Position numbers and translations under genes: made by a program. 64,000 nucleotides of DNA from Hysterangium stoloniferum (lineage: Eukaryota > Basidiomycota > Agaricomycetes > Hysterangiales > Hysterangiaceae), in assembly GCA_015178975.1 (NCBI GenBank), contig WHVD01000021.1:434001-498000 (forward strand), in the 5' to 3' direction. The first letter of the stretch is position 1. Each line of letters begins with the position of its first letter. Shown one piece after another: positions 34,740-47,565 of the stretch. Under the pieces are notes generated by a model. The model ran no database searches and had not been told where the DNA came from. It worked only from the letters and a program-made list of their open reading frames with translations.

Positions 34740-36770
34740 GCGAAGAACTACGTGAGTATAACATAACGACTCCTCCGGCGGTAAAATTCGCGTTGAAGGT
34801 GAACAATAGGCGAGAATCCTTCGAATGTTCCATCGCCCCATGCCCCAGTGTGAACTTGATTGAGGAAACGCGCATGCCAACCTATAATAAATAAGAACCA
34901 AACCATTAGATAAACATAGCAATGGATAGGTTTTAGTACATGGCACCGGGAGTTCATTGAGGTGAGCGCCAACTGGAGAAGTGTTCCATGAGCGCGACAT
35001 ATCCGCAGACTGTGCGGCGTACGTGCATAAAGAATGAATCAGCGGCTTGAGGGAACCTAAGGGGATGTGGGGGGATGTGGTAAAGGAGCGGGACTGGAGT
35101 TAATCGCTGGTGACTGGTCTTTTATACGCTGAGAGGTGCGATCATTGGTAGGCGAAATTCGGAACAATAGACTGGAAACCAGGATACTTGAGAGATACGG
35201 GTGACAACGACCATTCATTCTCTTATCCATATCACACGGACTTGGCCTTCCATCAGAACAAGTACACTTAAACGTCACAATACAAATTTCTGTATGGGTA
35301 CTTGCAACCTCATAGATTTATGAATGTAAGTATAGGCTTAGATTACCTCCGGAGTCGGTATGTTCCCAATATACAACGGCTCAGACAATGGATGACTATT
35401 TTCTTTGGGATATGCCATGACTCAACGCGCGTTCGGAACTGACTTGCCCGCCGGAAACCTTCACATGCTCATTATGCATTGAATCCCATGACAAATTTTC
35501 CTAGCCGGGCACTTTTAGTGACCTACAAGACAAAAGGGGATTGATGAAGGGGCAGTAAGTTGCTGACATGCCCGATAAATTCAAGCGCGATAGAACGCGT
35601 ATGTTGTGCCATTTTTATCCTTCCTGGCCTCGTGGAAGCCTCTCAAGCCACCAAGCCTTGGATCAACCTCACAAAGAAACCGAGTAGTATACGCTCTTGG
35701 CCATTATGACCACAGGACAAACATCATTACGATAGGAATTACATTGATACAGAGTATTGGACGGCCACAGTAGTGAGCAAATCACCTGAAGCTCGGGTGT
35801 CATCGTAGATAGGCTAGCTGGTTGTGAAATAGTAGTAATATCATGCTTCTTTCAATAGGAAAATTTTCAAGGGTATCGGATTAACCTTGGCATCCCGACT
35901 TGGAGTGGCGGTGGCAGACGTTTGGTCCGATTCATTGGATCCCTGTGCGCTCTCGAGAAGTTTCAAATCGTCAGTTAATTTACTACACGTGAAAGATGCC
36001 GTGGGTCCATGTGATACAATGGCAGAGTTGTCAATCTTTTAGATGCGCAAGTGACCATGTAATTCTGAAGACGAAGACAGCAGAACAGGGCATGATCTGT
36101 TGGACGTCGTCCTAACCCCATTAACAATAGGCAGTTGAGACTATGGAGTCTCAAACCAGCTGGCCAAATAAGAATCTTTCTAGCCATCCCTTCATAAATT
36201 GAATACAAACTCCCAGTCTTCAAGAGTTCCATATGGACCTGAAGTCCAGTAGCATAGATAGTAAAAGCAGGAGACAAGCGTGATCCGCACGGCTCGCATA
36301 TCAGATGATGTCAGAGAAACGCCTTTTGAGTGGTCGTTCGGTCGTCGTTTCACTATCGGGCGAGCCCGGAACCATTAATTTGGCGTTCCCTTCGCTTCGA
36401 CGCCTATTCCGCCCATTCTTTCGCTGATCATTTTCGATACAACTTGACAAAACTCGATGACGCACAATAACTTTGAGTTACGGTCATCTATGCCCGACCA
36501 CACAGGTCCCGTTGATGCCAGCGTCTGTGCTAGCCATCAACATCTGACTTCACTTCTTTTCTCGACTTGTAACATGTACGATAAATATCGCCATAAATAC
36601 ACATTATAGACGATGTCTGTTACTAATTAGGAATATTTTCAAGCAAAACTCCCAGGACAATTCGGGAATGGTACATGGGTGTTACACCAGCTTTCGTGTT
36701 GGATTGTGAGGTAAAACAATTTTTATGGTATTTGCAAAGACTAGATCTCCGAGCTTCAAAATGACGATTG
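34740..36770. other. No recognisable gene
   Basis: Minus-strand frames at 34630-35000 have splice-like boundaries and could be exons of a captured gene, but no motif is recognised. The rest is short frames and non-repetitive sequence. Confidence 0.4.
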
Positions 36771-36774
36771 ACCT

Positions 36775-38340
36775 TCTCTTTTTTTTTCTTTTTTCTTTTT
36801 TTAATTCAGTTTTGTAGTCTGTCAGCCCATAATAGACTGTAATTTCAAAGTAATATCATCTGCCCATCTGTCTGTCCTTCCTTCCTGCTCCGAAGGTGTC
36901 CTTGAATCTGCCTGTCGAATCAATATAGCGCATTAGGTGTGGGATCATGCCGTGGTCTGTGAGGAGCTTCGCTACCGATTTAGCATGGGAGATGAACCTC
37001 TCTTTGAGAATCGACCTGTGCGGCTCGTGTGCGGGACATCGTACTATGAAAATGCACGACCGTTTCGTCTTTCGTCGGGCAGATGCTTTCGGAGTGGGGC
37101 GTGCCCCGTGCGTAGCTGCGTAAAGATGCTGGTTGTCCTGAGACATAGGTCATCTGTTGACTTGCGGTAGCTCGACGAAGGCAGGGTATTATCAATCCTT
37201 CGTAGCATGAGATATCTGGGCGACGAGTGAAATTCTTCAGTATGACTTTTTGTGAGTGCTTCTGCCTGAAACGTCTACACCAGTGACGCTAATCGGCTTC
37301 CTTCTTTGTAATGGAGTTTGTTCCTCTCACTGTCGTCTTCCTTCACAGCCTCTTTTGCACATTGTCCCCCCTCTCATTCCGCCTCGCACCTCTTTGCCAA
37401 GACACCCAGATCAGCTCTAGAGCCGGCACTATTTGAATCGGGCCTTGTCCGTCTGCCGTAGAGTCTCTTGGTATTGTCCCGCAGAGGATTTCTTAGTGGG
37501 CAGAGCCATCATTACTGCCCGAGTGTCGAAAACAATTATAACTCGAGTCCGTGCGTCCTCGTTTTCAAGCAGCTCTATCCCCAGTAGACTGACTGCCTTT
37601 GCTTCGTAGACTGTGTCACTACTGCTTTGTCCCAGCTGGCATTTGAGCATGGCTACCTCGCTTCCGTCCCTATACAGCACCGCCGCCGCCAATCCCTTTC
37701 GAAATCTGAATCGTCTGTGCATAGTTGTATCAGGCCGGACTGCCATGCGCTTCCTAAATTGCCGCTTCCTTGTCTGGAGCTATAATGGTTACAAGGCTGA
37801 TTCTCCGGGATAGAGGACGTCTTGTTGTTCCTACTTCTTTCTCGGGTCAAAATCGAGCGCACTGAACAGCTCTTGGATGGGAAACATGTCAGCGTGAGCA
37901 TTGAGTATGCTAGTGGCCGTTGTTCTCATTGCACCCGTGGTCCACAAAGGCAGTCGCCCTTTGGACTCTAGCTAGCTTGGACGCAATGCTAATCGACCCG
38001 GTCGCCGCGTCGCCCTTTTGTAACCCGGTTTCTGGCAGATGGGGGAAAACCAGATGTCGGCCAAGTAAAACATGTGTGGAATGGCTATAGCGTTATATAA
38101 ACGTCTATTGTGTTTGGATGGCATACCGGAGCTGGGCTTGGGTAGCCTTCGGAATTGCATCACCCATGCCATACCTCTCGATAGTGCATGTATCGCGTGT
38201 TCTTTCCAATGCAGCTCCTGATCAAAAGGCAGTCCAAGGAAGGTGTGAACTCTGATTGGTTTATTCTTTCCCGCCAAATGTTTGCTGATTTTCTCGGAAT
38301 CGGATAGTTCTCTTCTTATACTTTCTGAATCTGGGTGATC
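36775..38340 (-). pseudogene. 5'-truncated LINE: RT thumb and RNase H region
   Basis: On the minus strand, FLGLPFDQELHWKEHAIHAL, GMAWVMQFRRLPKPS and LYNAIAIPHMFYLADIWF (37980-38270) match the end of a non-LTR reverse transcriptase of the type common in Agaricomycetes. The RNase H domain follows with AAAVLYRDGSEVAMLKCQLG, VYEAKAVSLLGIELL and TKKSSAGQY (37440-37730). A terminal segment with HRSILKERFISHAKSVAKLL follows at 36860-37060. Stops and shifts are frequent. A T-rich tract at 36775-36808 on the plus strand corresponds to an A-rich tail. Truncation of the 5' end is typical for target-primed reverse transcription. Confidence 0.85.
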
Positions 38341-39617
38341 CCGGCAGTACCTTTCGCTTCCTAGTTAAATCCAGAAACACGCTCGTCCCGGCTGGAGAAG
38401 ACCACCTAGGCGCTAGAACCCAACATCATTAATCACTTTAGATGAGTTGTATGGTAAAAAGAGATGTCGTACCGAGAAAAATGAAGACTCATCGTCGTAG
38501 AAGTACAAACGACATGTACAGAGAAGTCCCACTTTCGGTAACAACAGACAGTTCTTTGACCACGATATGGGTAGGTGCCAGTACAACATAACTACACGAG
38601 AATAAGATATTAGCCATTCTACGGTTTATAGACGAAAGTTCATCAAACTTCACGCACTTCTGGGTGACATAGATCTGATATGATTTGGTTAAGTGCTAGG
38701 GACATCACCCGCAGCGGCATAGACGTGCCGGAAACAGCACGTTCTCGACGAGAATATTTCGGTATGCAACACTGGGATCCACGTGTAACACACTCAAATC
38801 TAGTTCCACACCTCCCTTGTCATTTCTCTTTCTGCCATGGTCAATCACATCCACAAAGACTTGCAGATGTGTTCAAAACTGCAATTATCCAGGATTGGCC
38901 TCCCCATTCTTTACCAGCAATGTGTCTACAATTGTGAAAAATTGGCAATGCGTGAGCAAAAGGAAGCGGAGCTGATGGCTGTGTAATTGCAGAGGGTCCT
39001 ATGGTGATCAGGTGGGCAGCTGGGCAGCAGTATCACACTGAGACTTAAAGGTGGCAGGGTGGTGGGATGAAAGGCTGTAGAGATGTGTGGGAGATGGTCC
39101 ATGATGCTGGTAGTGGTCTTGGCACTGTTGTGATACTTGAAAGAGAATCACCATAGTGTTTGATCACAGCTAAAGCAACAGTGTGGCTGGCTGAGATTCA
39201 GTTGTATGGCAGTGATATGTTGCATAAAGGTGCCATACGGACTGTGTGGGATATGAGTGATGTTTAAGTGTGAGAGATGATTGTCAATGCATCAAAATAC
39301 ACCTAAAACTTCCACTGCAATGGGAAGTCATCTAATCACAGAGATAAAGCAACAGGTCATTGTGAATCCAATAGAGTATACAACCATGATCAATAGCAAC
39401 ATTAAATACACTGAGCATGCCATTCTGGAGAGGCCAGGAAGGTGAGGCATGAGCTCATCATCACTGACAGCAGTATGGCATGCAGGAACATTGCCAAAGG
39501 GCAGCACCATGATGATGGGAGGTGATGTTGCTGGTAAGTGGAGGAAGGTGATGGCAAGTAACAGATTGAGGAGAGGACTCCCACAGCCTTGAGATGGTCA
39601 AGCAAAGTCTGGCTCAT
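38341..39617. other. No recognisable gene
   Basis: Short frames only. From about 38950 the sequence becomes CpG-poor and TG/CA-rich, as in the decayed blocks that follow. Confidence 0.4.
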
Positions 39618-39750
39618 CTAGCTGCCAGGAAGTGCAAGACCATCCACCAGGATATGGCTGAGTAGCTTATGCATTCTAGTTAGGTTGGAGTTGAAAGGGC
39701 TATGTGGCAAGCTAATTAGGTTACAAATAGAAGATACACAGGTGCTCTCA
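39618..39750 (+). repeat. Uninterrupted copy of the repeat split by the pogo-like element
   Basis: It matches 12805-12861 joined to 15367-15435, with a single TA at 39677-39678 at the position of the insertion. Differences are mostly transitions. Confidence 0.82.
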
Positions 39751-40129
39751 GGATACTCCGGGGTGCTCAGCTCTCCAGGATACCCCATGCATGTTCCCAA
39801 TTAGGTATCACTTTCCCACACTTCATCATGCCTGGCTGAAATGTAAAAAAGAATATATATATCCATGTATATACAATATTTACAATATAATTATGAGAGA
39901 CAATTAGTGCAACTCAATGCTTGACAAAACAATGTTTTCAATATTATATGTAAATACCAACTGGGGCACATCTTCAAGGTAAGTACAAATCCTAAGCACA
40001 TATTCTAATTTTTAACTTTTATTGCCAACTATGGATATCTTGCAGGTGTGTTTAGTGTGATTTGTTGATGCTGGCATTATGGATGGACAAGATCATTTTC
40101 CTGTGCATTGGACTGACTTCAGATTCCAT

Positions 40130-41880
40130 TGTTATAGGGATGTGTACTTCAATCAAACAAAAAATCTCAAGTGGTGTTTATGAGCCTTCCAGATCTTCTT
40201 ACCACTTTTTGAGATGAGATTAGAACCATTTACACATATGTTTAAGCAGTTGCAGGTAGGCCTATCTTTTGGACACTTTCTGTTGAACAGAACTGGTGAA
40301 CATTTTTCTTTGTAGGGTGGAGACTGGGACATCCCTGATCATTTGTTCAGTGACATCCAGTGAGCATACAGATCTACATCAGAGGAAAGTTGTGGTGATG
40401 TATAAGAGCTCATCCCAGAATTCTTCACATGCCCAGAGTTTGTGGCATTGTCTCTTTTCAATGGCTCAGCTCTCATGTAGGTTTATCCCGGTTTCTTATC
40501 AATGCATCAAACATTGATTTTGGGACACAGAATAATGGTGAAAAATACATGCTGTCAAGCTCCCACCTTGGGCAAAACAAGATCCCTTACTATTTATTAT
40601 ACAGCACCATTGTGTACATTATTGCTCAATCAATCATGAGTTGTTCTCATTTTCCTTGTATAAGGCCCTTGAGAGTGAATATGTTAGTGAGCACTTGCCT
40701 GGCTGGATCAATTTGATCTGGGGTGTAAACAGTGAGATCCAGATACATTCAATGTCTTCCACCCTTTAAGTTATGAAGGCTCTGTTGGTATGTTATATTC
40801 TAGTTTAATATTATCTGTGCCATAACAATGGCACAAAGATTTGGACTCAATATCAGATGAAATTGAACAAGAAGCCACCATAGGAATCATTCACAACTGC
40901 TTGTACATTTCTTCCATTTTGTATTGGAAAGAGAATTTAACCATGCATTAGTTAGGAAAACACCCCAGAAGACCTTTCCCCATTCACATCCACCTTGACA
41001 ATTACATGGAATTCATACCTTACCATTAAGTACACTCCATGGTATCAAAGAGGATCATCAACTGCTGGTTCAGTGCCAAAATTAATTTGAGGTAAGCCCA
41101 ATTAGTTCTAAGACATCTGGGTCACTGCTTACCCTGTATTGATAGAATTAAACACTCCCATAACCTATCTCTCTGTATTTGCATTTTGTGAAAGAGTACT
41201 ATCATGTCAAGAGAATATGTTGTATGTACCAGCATTTGCCCCTAAGTATGTTTCATGGGGATGGTTGGATCAGAGCTTGTAACTGTATAGTGACAGAAAG
41301 GTCTTGTAACTTTTTTCTCAGTCATTTTATACACTGATCAGTTTCCACTTAGCTTATCCAATGTTATGAAGCTGCATTCTGCACCTGTGCTACATTTCCC
41401 AATCTAGAAACACTTGTGACTGGATCCCAAGACTCCAAGCTTCACATTTGGCAGCTTATGCATTGTGATCAGACAACCATCTCTTTATTGTACATTCTTA
41501 CTGGCCAGTCTGTATTGTCAATGGTGGCTTCAAGAGCTTGGAGCTTGGTTGTTAGCAACAGTGAGGATGGATGTGCAATGTTATGGGAGTTGAACCAGGT
41601 GCAGTATGTGAGAAAAATCAAGCACAATGCACTGATTCATTTGGTGGCAATTAATGGATCCATGGTGAGCACTTCTGGTTCATGACCTGTTTTTGGCATT
41701 GCTAAAAAAAGGTTATAGGGTTATATTGCCACCTGCTCTCAAGAAAAACTTTGTCTGCATACCATCAATACTCATCATATTGTTACTCAATGCTGTGGGA
41801 CCACTGGATTTGTGCATGTACTTTTGTTGTGGTGTTGAGCAGCTAGTCATTGTAGAATGCTTCAGTAAAGGATTTACTCA
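40130..41880 (+). pseudogene. BEACH-WD40 protein pseudogene
   Basis: Scattered segments follow the order of the BEACH family, which are large proteins in membrane trafficking. MRLEPFTHMFKQLQ is followed by an intron and then GGDWDIPDHLFSDIQ (~40210-40360). ELIPEFFTCPEFV lies at ~40408 and [12 protein letters not shown] at ~40512. [15 protein letters not shown] lies at ~40680 and FHPLSYEGS at ~40757. DLDSISDEIEQEATIGIIHN lies at ~40838 and LPLSTLHGIKEDHQLLVQC at ~41020. The WD part contains TGSQDSKLHIWQL, SRAWSLVVSNSEDGCAMLWE (41416-41600) and GYIATCSQEKLCLHTIN (~41715). Frames change repeatedly and stops such as CGA to TGA-type changes occur. The long N-terminal part is missing and CpG is strongly depleted. 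Confidence 0.85.
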
Positions 41881-41899
41881 GAACATTTGAATGTGCAAT

Positions 41900-42473
41900 T
41901 TAAATTTTACTCCCATGTGCCACATTGAGTAGTATTGTCAAATATATACATTTGGTAGATGACAAAAAAAAAACAATGAAATTTTAACCCACAGATGAAT
42001 TTCCAATGCCCAAAAACCACCCTGACACCATAAATTAAGGACACTGTAAATCCTGTAATCGGTACTAAAAATTGTAGTATGTATCCTTGCTTTGTCATAG
42101 GGGGTGTATTGAGGTTTGCATCTTGATTATCCTTATCCAACCTGGGTCAAAATGTTAAGGAGTTGGCACCACCAAGCATAGTCAGAATATTGATGGGGAC
42201 ATTATCAGGGGGCAACATTGATTGTGAAGACTTGGAGATAAAAGACAAAGATGTGGCTGTTGTTGTTCTGACACTGGCAAACAATGGGCAAACAACCATG
42301 GAGATGCAACCCACATGGCAAGGGGACAAACTGCAATACATCTATCTCTTTCCACTTCAAATAGGCATCAACCAGGATATTGTGTATTGGAGGTTTAACA
42401 GTGCTCCACAGCAGAAATACATTGTTGAAATATGATTTATATAATTAGTAATCTTGCATTCTTTTGTAAATAG
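41900..42473. other. Unrecognised frame at 42163-42435
   Basis: A 90-codon plus-strand frame includes VVLTLANNGQTTMEMQPTWQ. I do not recognise it. It follows the BEACH remnant but does not look like BEACH-WD sequence. Confidence 0.3.
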
Positions 42474-42560
42474 ATAAGTAACTACTGTATAGCTGCTTAG
42501 TAATACTAACACTCTTTGCTTGCATCCACCATGTCTCGATATATGTCTGCACTGTATTTT
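42474..42560 (-). repeat. ~90 bp dispersed repeat shared with 20248-20336
   Basis: The sequence gtaactactgtatagctgct through the following gtctcgatatatgtctgcac block is the reverse complement of the block that is extra in the right inverted-repeat arm. The ends do not show clear terminal repeats. Confidence 0.7.
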
Positions 42561-42654
42561 TACAGGTTATGGGCCCTGCAGACTTACAATCTTTCAGATT
42601 TGTCACTGTACATTTTTGTTCCTTTGAGTAGTTACTGTACTTATTGTATTCTTT

Positions 42655-42795
42655 TTAGGTGGCCATATATAAGGGCTTAGAAGCTGCAATACTTGCACAG
42701 GAAGGACTCTGGGGCAGTATATTGAAGGTGACCATATAAAAGGACTTAGAAGTCACAGTACATGCATGGAAAGGATTCTGGGGCAGTACATCTAA
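42655..42795 (+). repeat. Two-copy ~65 bp direct repeat
   Basis: The block ggccatatataagggcttag ... gactctggggcagta is repeated immediately as gaccatataaaaggacttag ... gattctggggcagta. Confidence 0.7.
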
Positions 42796-42863
42796 ATTGG
42801 CACTGCACACCTTATCTTCATTTTTCTCACTAATCTACATTGGCATCGTGGACTTATTCAAAA

Positions 42864-43727
42864 ATGGGGAATGAGAATTACTTTCAAAAACTAGGGGAAG
42901 AAAATTATAGTACATGGTGTGTTTATATGAAAGCACTTCTCATCCACAAGGACATCTGGGATCTTATTGATGGTTTGCAAACTTGACCACTCAGCTCATT
43001 CTCCTCAAAATTGGTCTGCACATTCATTAAAAAACAGCAACTCACACAATCAGAACTTACTCTTGGTATTGAACCAGAGCAAATCCCTCACCTCCATGAA
43101 AATGATCCCGTCATCTCTTGGGAAAACCTGTGCCAAGTGCATGTCACCCATGGATTTGTGTCTCATATTGCTCTTCACCGCCACTTTCTGACCATGAAGA
43201 AAGATGACTCACAAAGTATGCAGCTATGGATTGCTGCTGTGAAACATACCTCACAGCACCTCAGCCATGCAACCAGCCCTCCATCAATTCAAATGGATAC
43301 CACCCTCCATTGTTGGCTCAAAACCTGCAAAGATGAAGAAACAATTCTGGTGCTCACCAATGGCCTTGATGAATAATATGACAAGTTCATTGTCAGCTTG
43401 GATTCCATTCCACTTGAACAACTCACCCTCAAATATGTCATCAATTGCTTACTCAATGAAGAATCACACCAACTTGGCCCTCGTAATTTATCCATTGTTA
43501 ATAACAATGCAGAAACTCGAGCCTTTTCTGCTCCCCACCACCATACAATTAAGCACCCACCAAAAATTTTGTGCTTCAACTGTGGGAGACATGGTCATTA
43601 CCAGGTTGACTGTCTGAGCCCTAAGACTTCTGCCAATACCAATGCCAATGTTGCTGATTGTAATGACAACATTGAAATTGGCAATACCTCAGAGTGTGCA
43701 ATGGGTGCATACTGTACAGAACAATAA
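42864..43727 (+). pseudogene. Ty1/copia Gag with CCHC knuckle
   Basis: The start MGNENYFQKLGEENYSTWCV is a copia Gag opening. It leads to KALLIHKDIWDLIDG, a helical middle with FLTMKKDDSQSMQLWI and FIVSLDSIPLEQLTLKYVIN, and the zinc knuckle CFNCGRHGHYQVDC (43571-43612). Frame changes near 42985 and 43370 and a stop after GLQT break it. No protease, integrase or RT follows, so only gag remains. Confidence 0.85.
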
Positions 43728-43955
43728 TTTGGACTTAGGGAGCCTTTGTTCAAATGCTTTGATTAAGGGATTGTGTTGAAATATGATATATGTATATATG
43801 GATGTGCTGCACCCTTGTAAAGGTACCATCAAACATCCTTAAATTTCAAATGTATAAGGTAATACTCAGCAATCAGAAACTGAGCCATATGCAAACAGTC
43901 AGGAACTGAAGTGATGAATATTGGAGTTGAGGTCAAAGTCGTAAATGTAGGTTGG

Positions 43956-44131
43956 GTCGTGAAATTGGATGGTGTCAGAATGCAGAGGTCATGAAATCAG
44001 ATGGCATTGGAATGTGGAGGTCGTGAAATCAGATGGTGTCGGAATATGGAGGTCATGAAATCGGATGGCATCGGAATGCAGTCGTGAAATCAGATGGTGT
44101 TGGAATGCGGAGGTTGTGAAATCAGATGGCA
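43956..44131 (+). repeat. ~33 bp minisatellite, about 6 units
   Basis: Units read gtcatgaaatcagatggc followed by atcggaatgcgga, varying mainly by C/T and G/A at CpG positions (gtcgtgaaa versus gtcatgaaa). Confidence 0.85.
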
Positions 44132-44739
44132 GAGTCAGAGACTAGAGGTGTATCTACATAAGTTGATATTCTGATTGCTTAGTAGCTACATTACAGTGGG
44201 TTTATATACGAGTTATCGGTGTCTAGAAAATACTAACTAAGGGAAGAGCGGAAATACCAATGACAAATAAACTTGACCAAGAACAGGAAGGTTACAATAA
44301 AGTTGGAGGCTGTGAGTAACCAAGGGTGATAACTACAAAAAAGGAAACAGTCCACAGTATATACAACATAGGTGAGACATAGAATAAATGGATCATCAAA
44401 GGATAAAGGGACATATCAGAGTATAACCAGATAGTACAAGTATAATTTGACAGGGCTGTAGTGGGGTTTGATTGCCATGAGCATGTATGTCAGTGTCAGG
44501 TTTACTGACAGTGGCCAATCTGAAGACGTGATGATAACTTGAGGTGATAGCATCGTAAGTTATCTTCAGGTTGCGACATGGTCATAACATCATCAAAGTG
44601 AATACAAATATCACAACTATTTAAATATTCACTGTGACACCAATATCCATCTATATTATGTATGTAATATTTGGGTATATCAAAGCTAGTATGCTACGGT
44701 ATATGTGAGAATATTTTCACTATTTTAGAAAATTTATTT
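44132..44739. other. No recognisable gene
   Basis: AT-rich sequence separating the copia gag from the recombinase gene. No motif was recognised. Confidence 0.4.
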
Positions 44740-45981
44740 GGTAGGTTATAAAGCATTTATTGAGAATTACCAAAACATTGGGACAGTTTTGGAAGCCACT
44801 GTACCTTCCTTCTATTAGAGATGTGGAAGGCCTTTATCAAGTTCCTTGGAGGTGGGATGAGGAAGCAAACTGTGCCTTTGGAAATCCTTCAACTGCTTAT
44901 GATGTCCAGGAGACCATTAGTGCTGTTCAGAAGAAGGGTGGTGAGGATGGAATATGGACACACTCCAGTACTTGGAATGCATATATGCCTGGTCAAGGCA
45001 GCAGTTTTCCATGCTAACATCTCTTCCACCAGCAACAACAATGTTACTTACAGAGTGTTATAATGTCTATAAGCACCTTGGCTAGTGGGCATTGTCTTCA
45101 ATTGGTTGGACAGTATGGACAAGGTACATATGTTCAGATATTGGACAATGTACCTGAAGGACAATGTACCTGAATGACATTGCCATTGCCATCTCTAGAA
45201 ATTTTGAAACTTTACAGCTAAAATGGAAACATCTCACTTTGATTGTGTAACGGAGGATTGTTGCCAAATCCCACATTGCAAATCAGCCTGGAACAACAAA
45301 AAAACTGGCAAAATAAAATGAGTAAAGAATCTGAACTCCAAGGTCTGCTATTCTTTCTATGGTAATGTAAGAGTTAATTTATGTGAAATTGCAGGTCATA
45401 TATATGAAATTTATCCCCAACCTGAATTGCCTGCAGCAGATCTGGATTATCACATGAAGGTCTGGATCAATTATCTAGAAACTCATGTCTATGGGAGAGC
45501 ATTGCAAGATGAGGACTATCTCTTTCCTTCCATCAATGTAAACAGTGTGGCACATCCTGAGAGACCAATGTCACATGACATTGTTCAAAAATGGATTGAC
45601 AAGTTTACAGCAAGCACAGGAATCGATAATTCAAAGGCTTGGCCTACAACTCACTGTTTCAGGAAGGGTGGAGCTCAATACCAGTTTATGTTTGCTCTTA
45701 TTGGAAAATGATGGACACTGGCCACAATCCAATGGTAGGGTGGTTGGGCAGAAGGTGAACATGTAAGATATGTACATCTGCCGCTGCAAGTTCCATCCAA
45801 TTGTCATATATCTTAGAAAGATACACTTATTCAATACCTGTTGGATGAACTGCACTATTATGAAGATGGTCATGGTGATGCCTTACATCCTATCAAGTGT
45901 GAAACAGATATATCTTTCATGGGAGAGCACACTGATATGTGGAATGCTACTGTTGGAGAGATCAAGGCACTGATAGGAGGC

Positions 45982-47565
45982 TGTCAAGATCCGTTCCCGG
46001 AAACTCTTCGGAGTATTTCCCGGATATTATCTCTGGGTCCAAACCATCTTCCAGACCAGTATCAAGATCCGGAATCCACTGGAACCTGATCCTCATCCCT
46101 TCAAGGTGACTTCCGGTCAGACTTCCGGTCAGACTTCCAGTCAGACTTCCAGTCAGACTTCCAGTCAGACTTCCAGTCAGACTTCCAGTCAGACTTCCAG
46201 TCAGACTTCCAGTCAGACTTCCAGTCAGACTTCCAGTCAGACTTCCAGTCAGACTTCCAGTCAGACTTCCAGTCAGACTTCCCGTCAGACTTCCGGTCAG
46301 ACTTCCGGTCAGACTTCCGGTCAGACTTCCAGTCAGACTTCCAGTCAGACTTCCAGTCAGACTTCCAGTCAGACTTCCAGTCAGACTTCCAGTCAGACTT
46401 CCAGTCAGACTTCCAGTCAGACTTCCAGTCAGACTTCCAGTCAGACTTCCAGTCAGACTCAGACTTCCAGTCAGACTTCCAGTCAGACTTCCAGTCAGAC
46501 TTCCAGTCAGACTTCCAGTCAGACTTCCAGTCAGACTTCCAGTCAGACTTCCAGTCAGACTTCCAGTCAGACTTCCAGTCAGACTTCCAGTCAGACTTCC
46601 AGTCAGACTTCCAGTCAGACTTCCAGTCAGACTTCCAGTCAGACTTCCAGTCAGACTTCCAGTCAGACTTCCAGTCAGACTTCCAGTCAGACTTCCAGTC
46701 AGACTTCCAGTCAGACTTCCAGTCAGACTTCCAGTCAGACTTCCAGTCAGACTTCCAGTCAGACTTCCAGTCAGACTTCCAGTCAGACTTCCAGTCAGAC
46801 TTCCAGTCAGACTTCCAGTCAGACTTCCAGTCAGACTCCCGGTCAGACTCCCGGTCAGACTTCCAGTCAGACTCCCGGTCAGACTTCCAGTCAGACTCCC
46901 GGTCAGACTTCCAGTCAGACTCCCGGTCAGACTTCCAGTCAGACTCCCGGTCAGACTCCCATCTCCAATCCGACTTTCTGATATCCACCTCAAAATCCAA
47001 CCCAACTTCCGACTATGGAACATTTATAGTTTCCATATTTCCGAACCTCATCCTTGTTCCGTATTTAGTAACTGACAGGTTAACAGTTATTCATTTGCTT
47101 GTTTATTGTTCTTGTTGTATCCCTGTTTCGGAATCTTCATCCTAATCTGTCTTATTATACTTCTAGATTTGTAGTACAATTACTGGAACATCTATATAGT
47201 CTTCCATAGCCATGTACTTACTCTTTAGTTTTAATCTCGAATTAGTTTGTATCTCTTCTGTCTTTCTGTACACTCAATCTTCGGAACTCTCTGGACTCCA
47301 GATATCCGGAACTCCCGGAACTTCCAAGTATCCGTAAACATGCCGACATATATTCATCCTCTGAAATATGGACACCCAAGTGAGTGCATGAGGGCGCAGC
47401 ACATAAGCTGAAGCCAAGTCCATCTGTACTCTGGTAATATTCCGATACTCCCGTTACTAATCCCTGGAAACTCCCGGACTAATTCTCCAAAACTCCGAGG
47501 ACATATTTCTGGGAAGTGTCTGGAATATCCATTGGAAACTCTGCCCCGAGATCCGGAACTTAACA
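45982..47565 (+). mobile_element. Solo LTR related to the gypsy1 LTR, swollen by a minisatellite
   Basis: It starts TGTCAAGATCCGTTCCCGG, parallel to TGTTACGACCCGTTCC of gypsy1 (minus orientation), and ends CGGAACTTAACA like the GGCACTTAACA end. Internal blocks such as ccttgttccgtattt, cttattata and gcgcagcacataagctgaag are shared in the same order. A perfect 5 bp target duplication GAGGC flanks it (45977-45981 and 47566-47570). No internal retroelement sequence remains, so it formed by LTR-LTR recombination. Without the minisatellite it would be about 0.72 kb. Confidence 0.9.
46107..46967 (+). repeat. 12 bp minisatellite, about 72 units
   Basis: Near-perfect TCAGACTTCCAG units run through most of the array. 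GGTCAGACTTCC variants occur at the left edge and near 46290, and CCCGGTCAGACT variants lie at the right edge. A single 6 bp extra cagact occurs at ~46455. Since 12 is divisible by 3, every frame is open for its whole length (SQTS repeats on plus, GSLT and WKSD repeats on minus). These ORFs are repeat artefacts. Confidence 0.97.

Noticed and set aside
45962..47023. 353-codon minus ORF and 291-codon plus ORF as repetitive proteins
   Set aside because: They are products of a 12 bp repeat that is open in every frame, located in a solo LTR.
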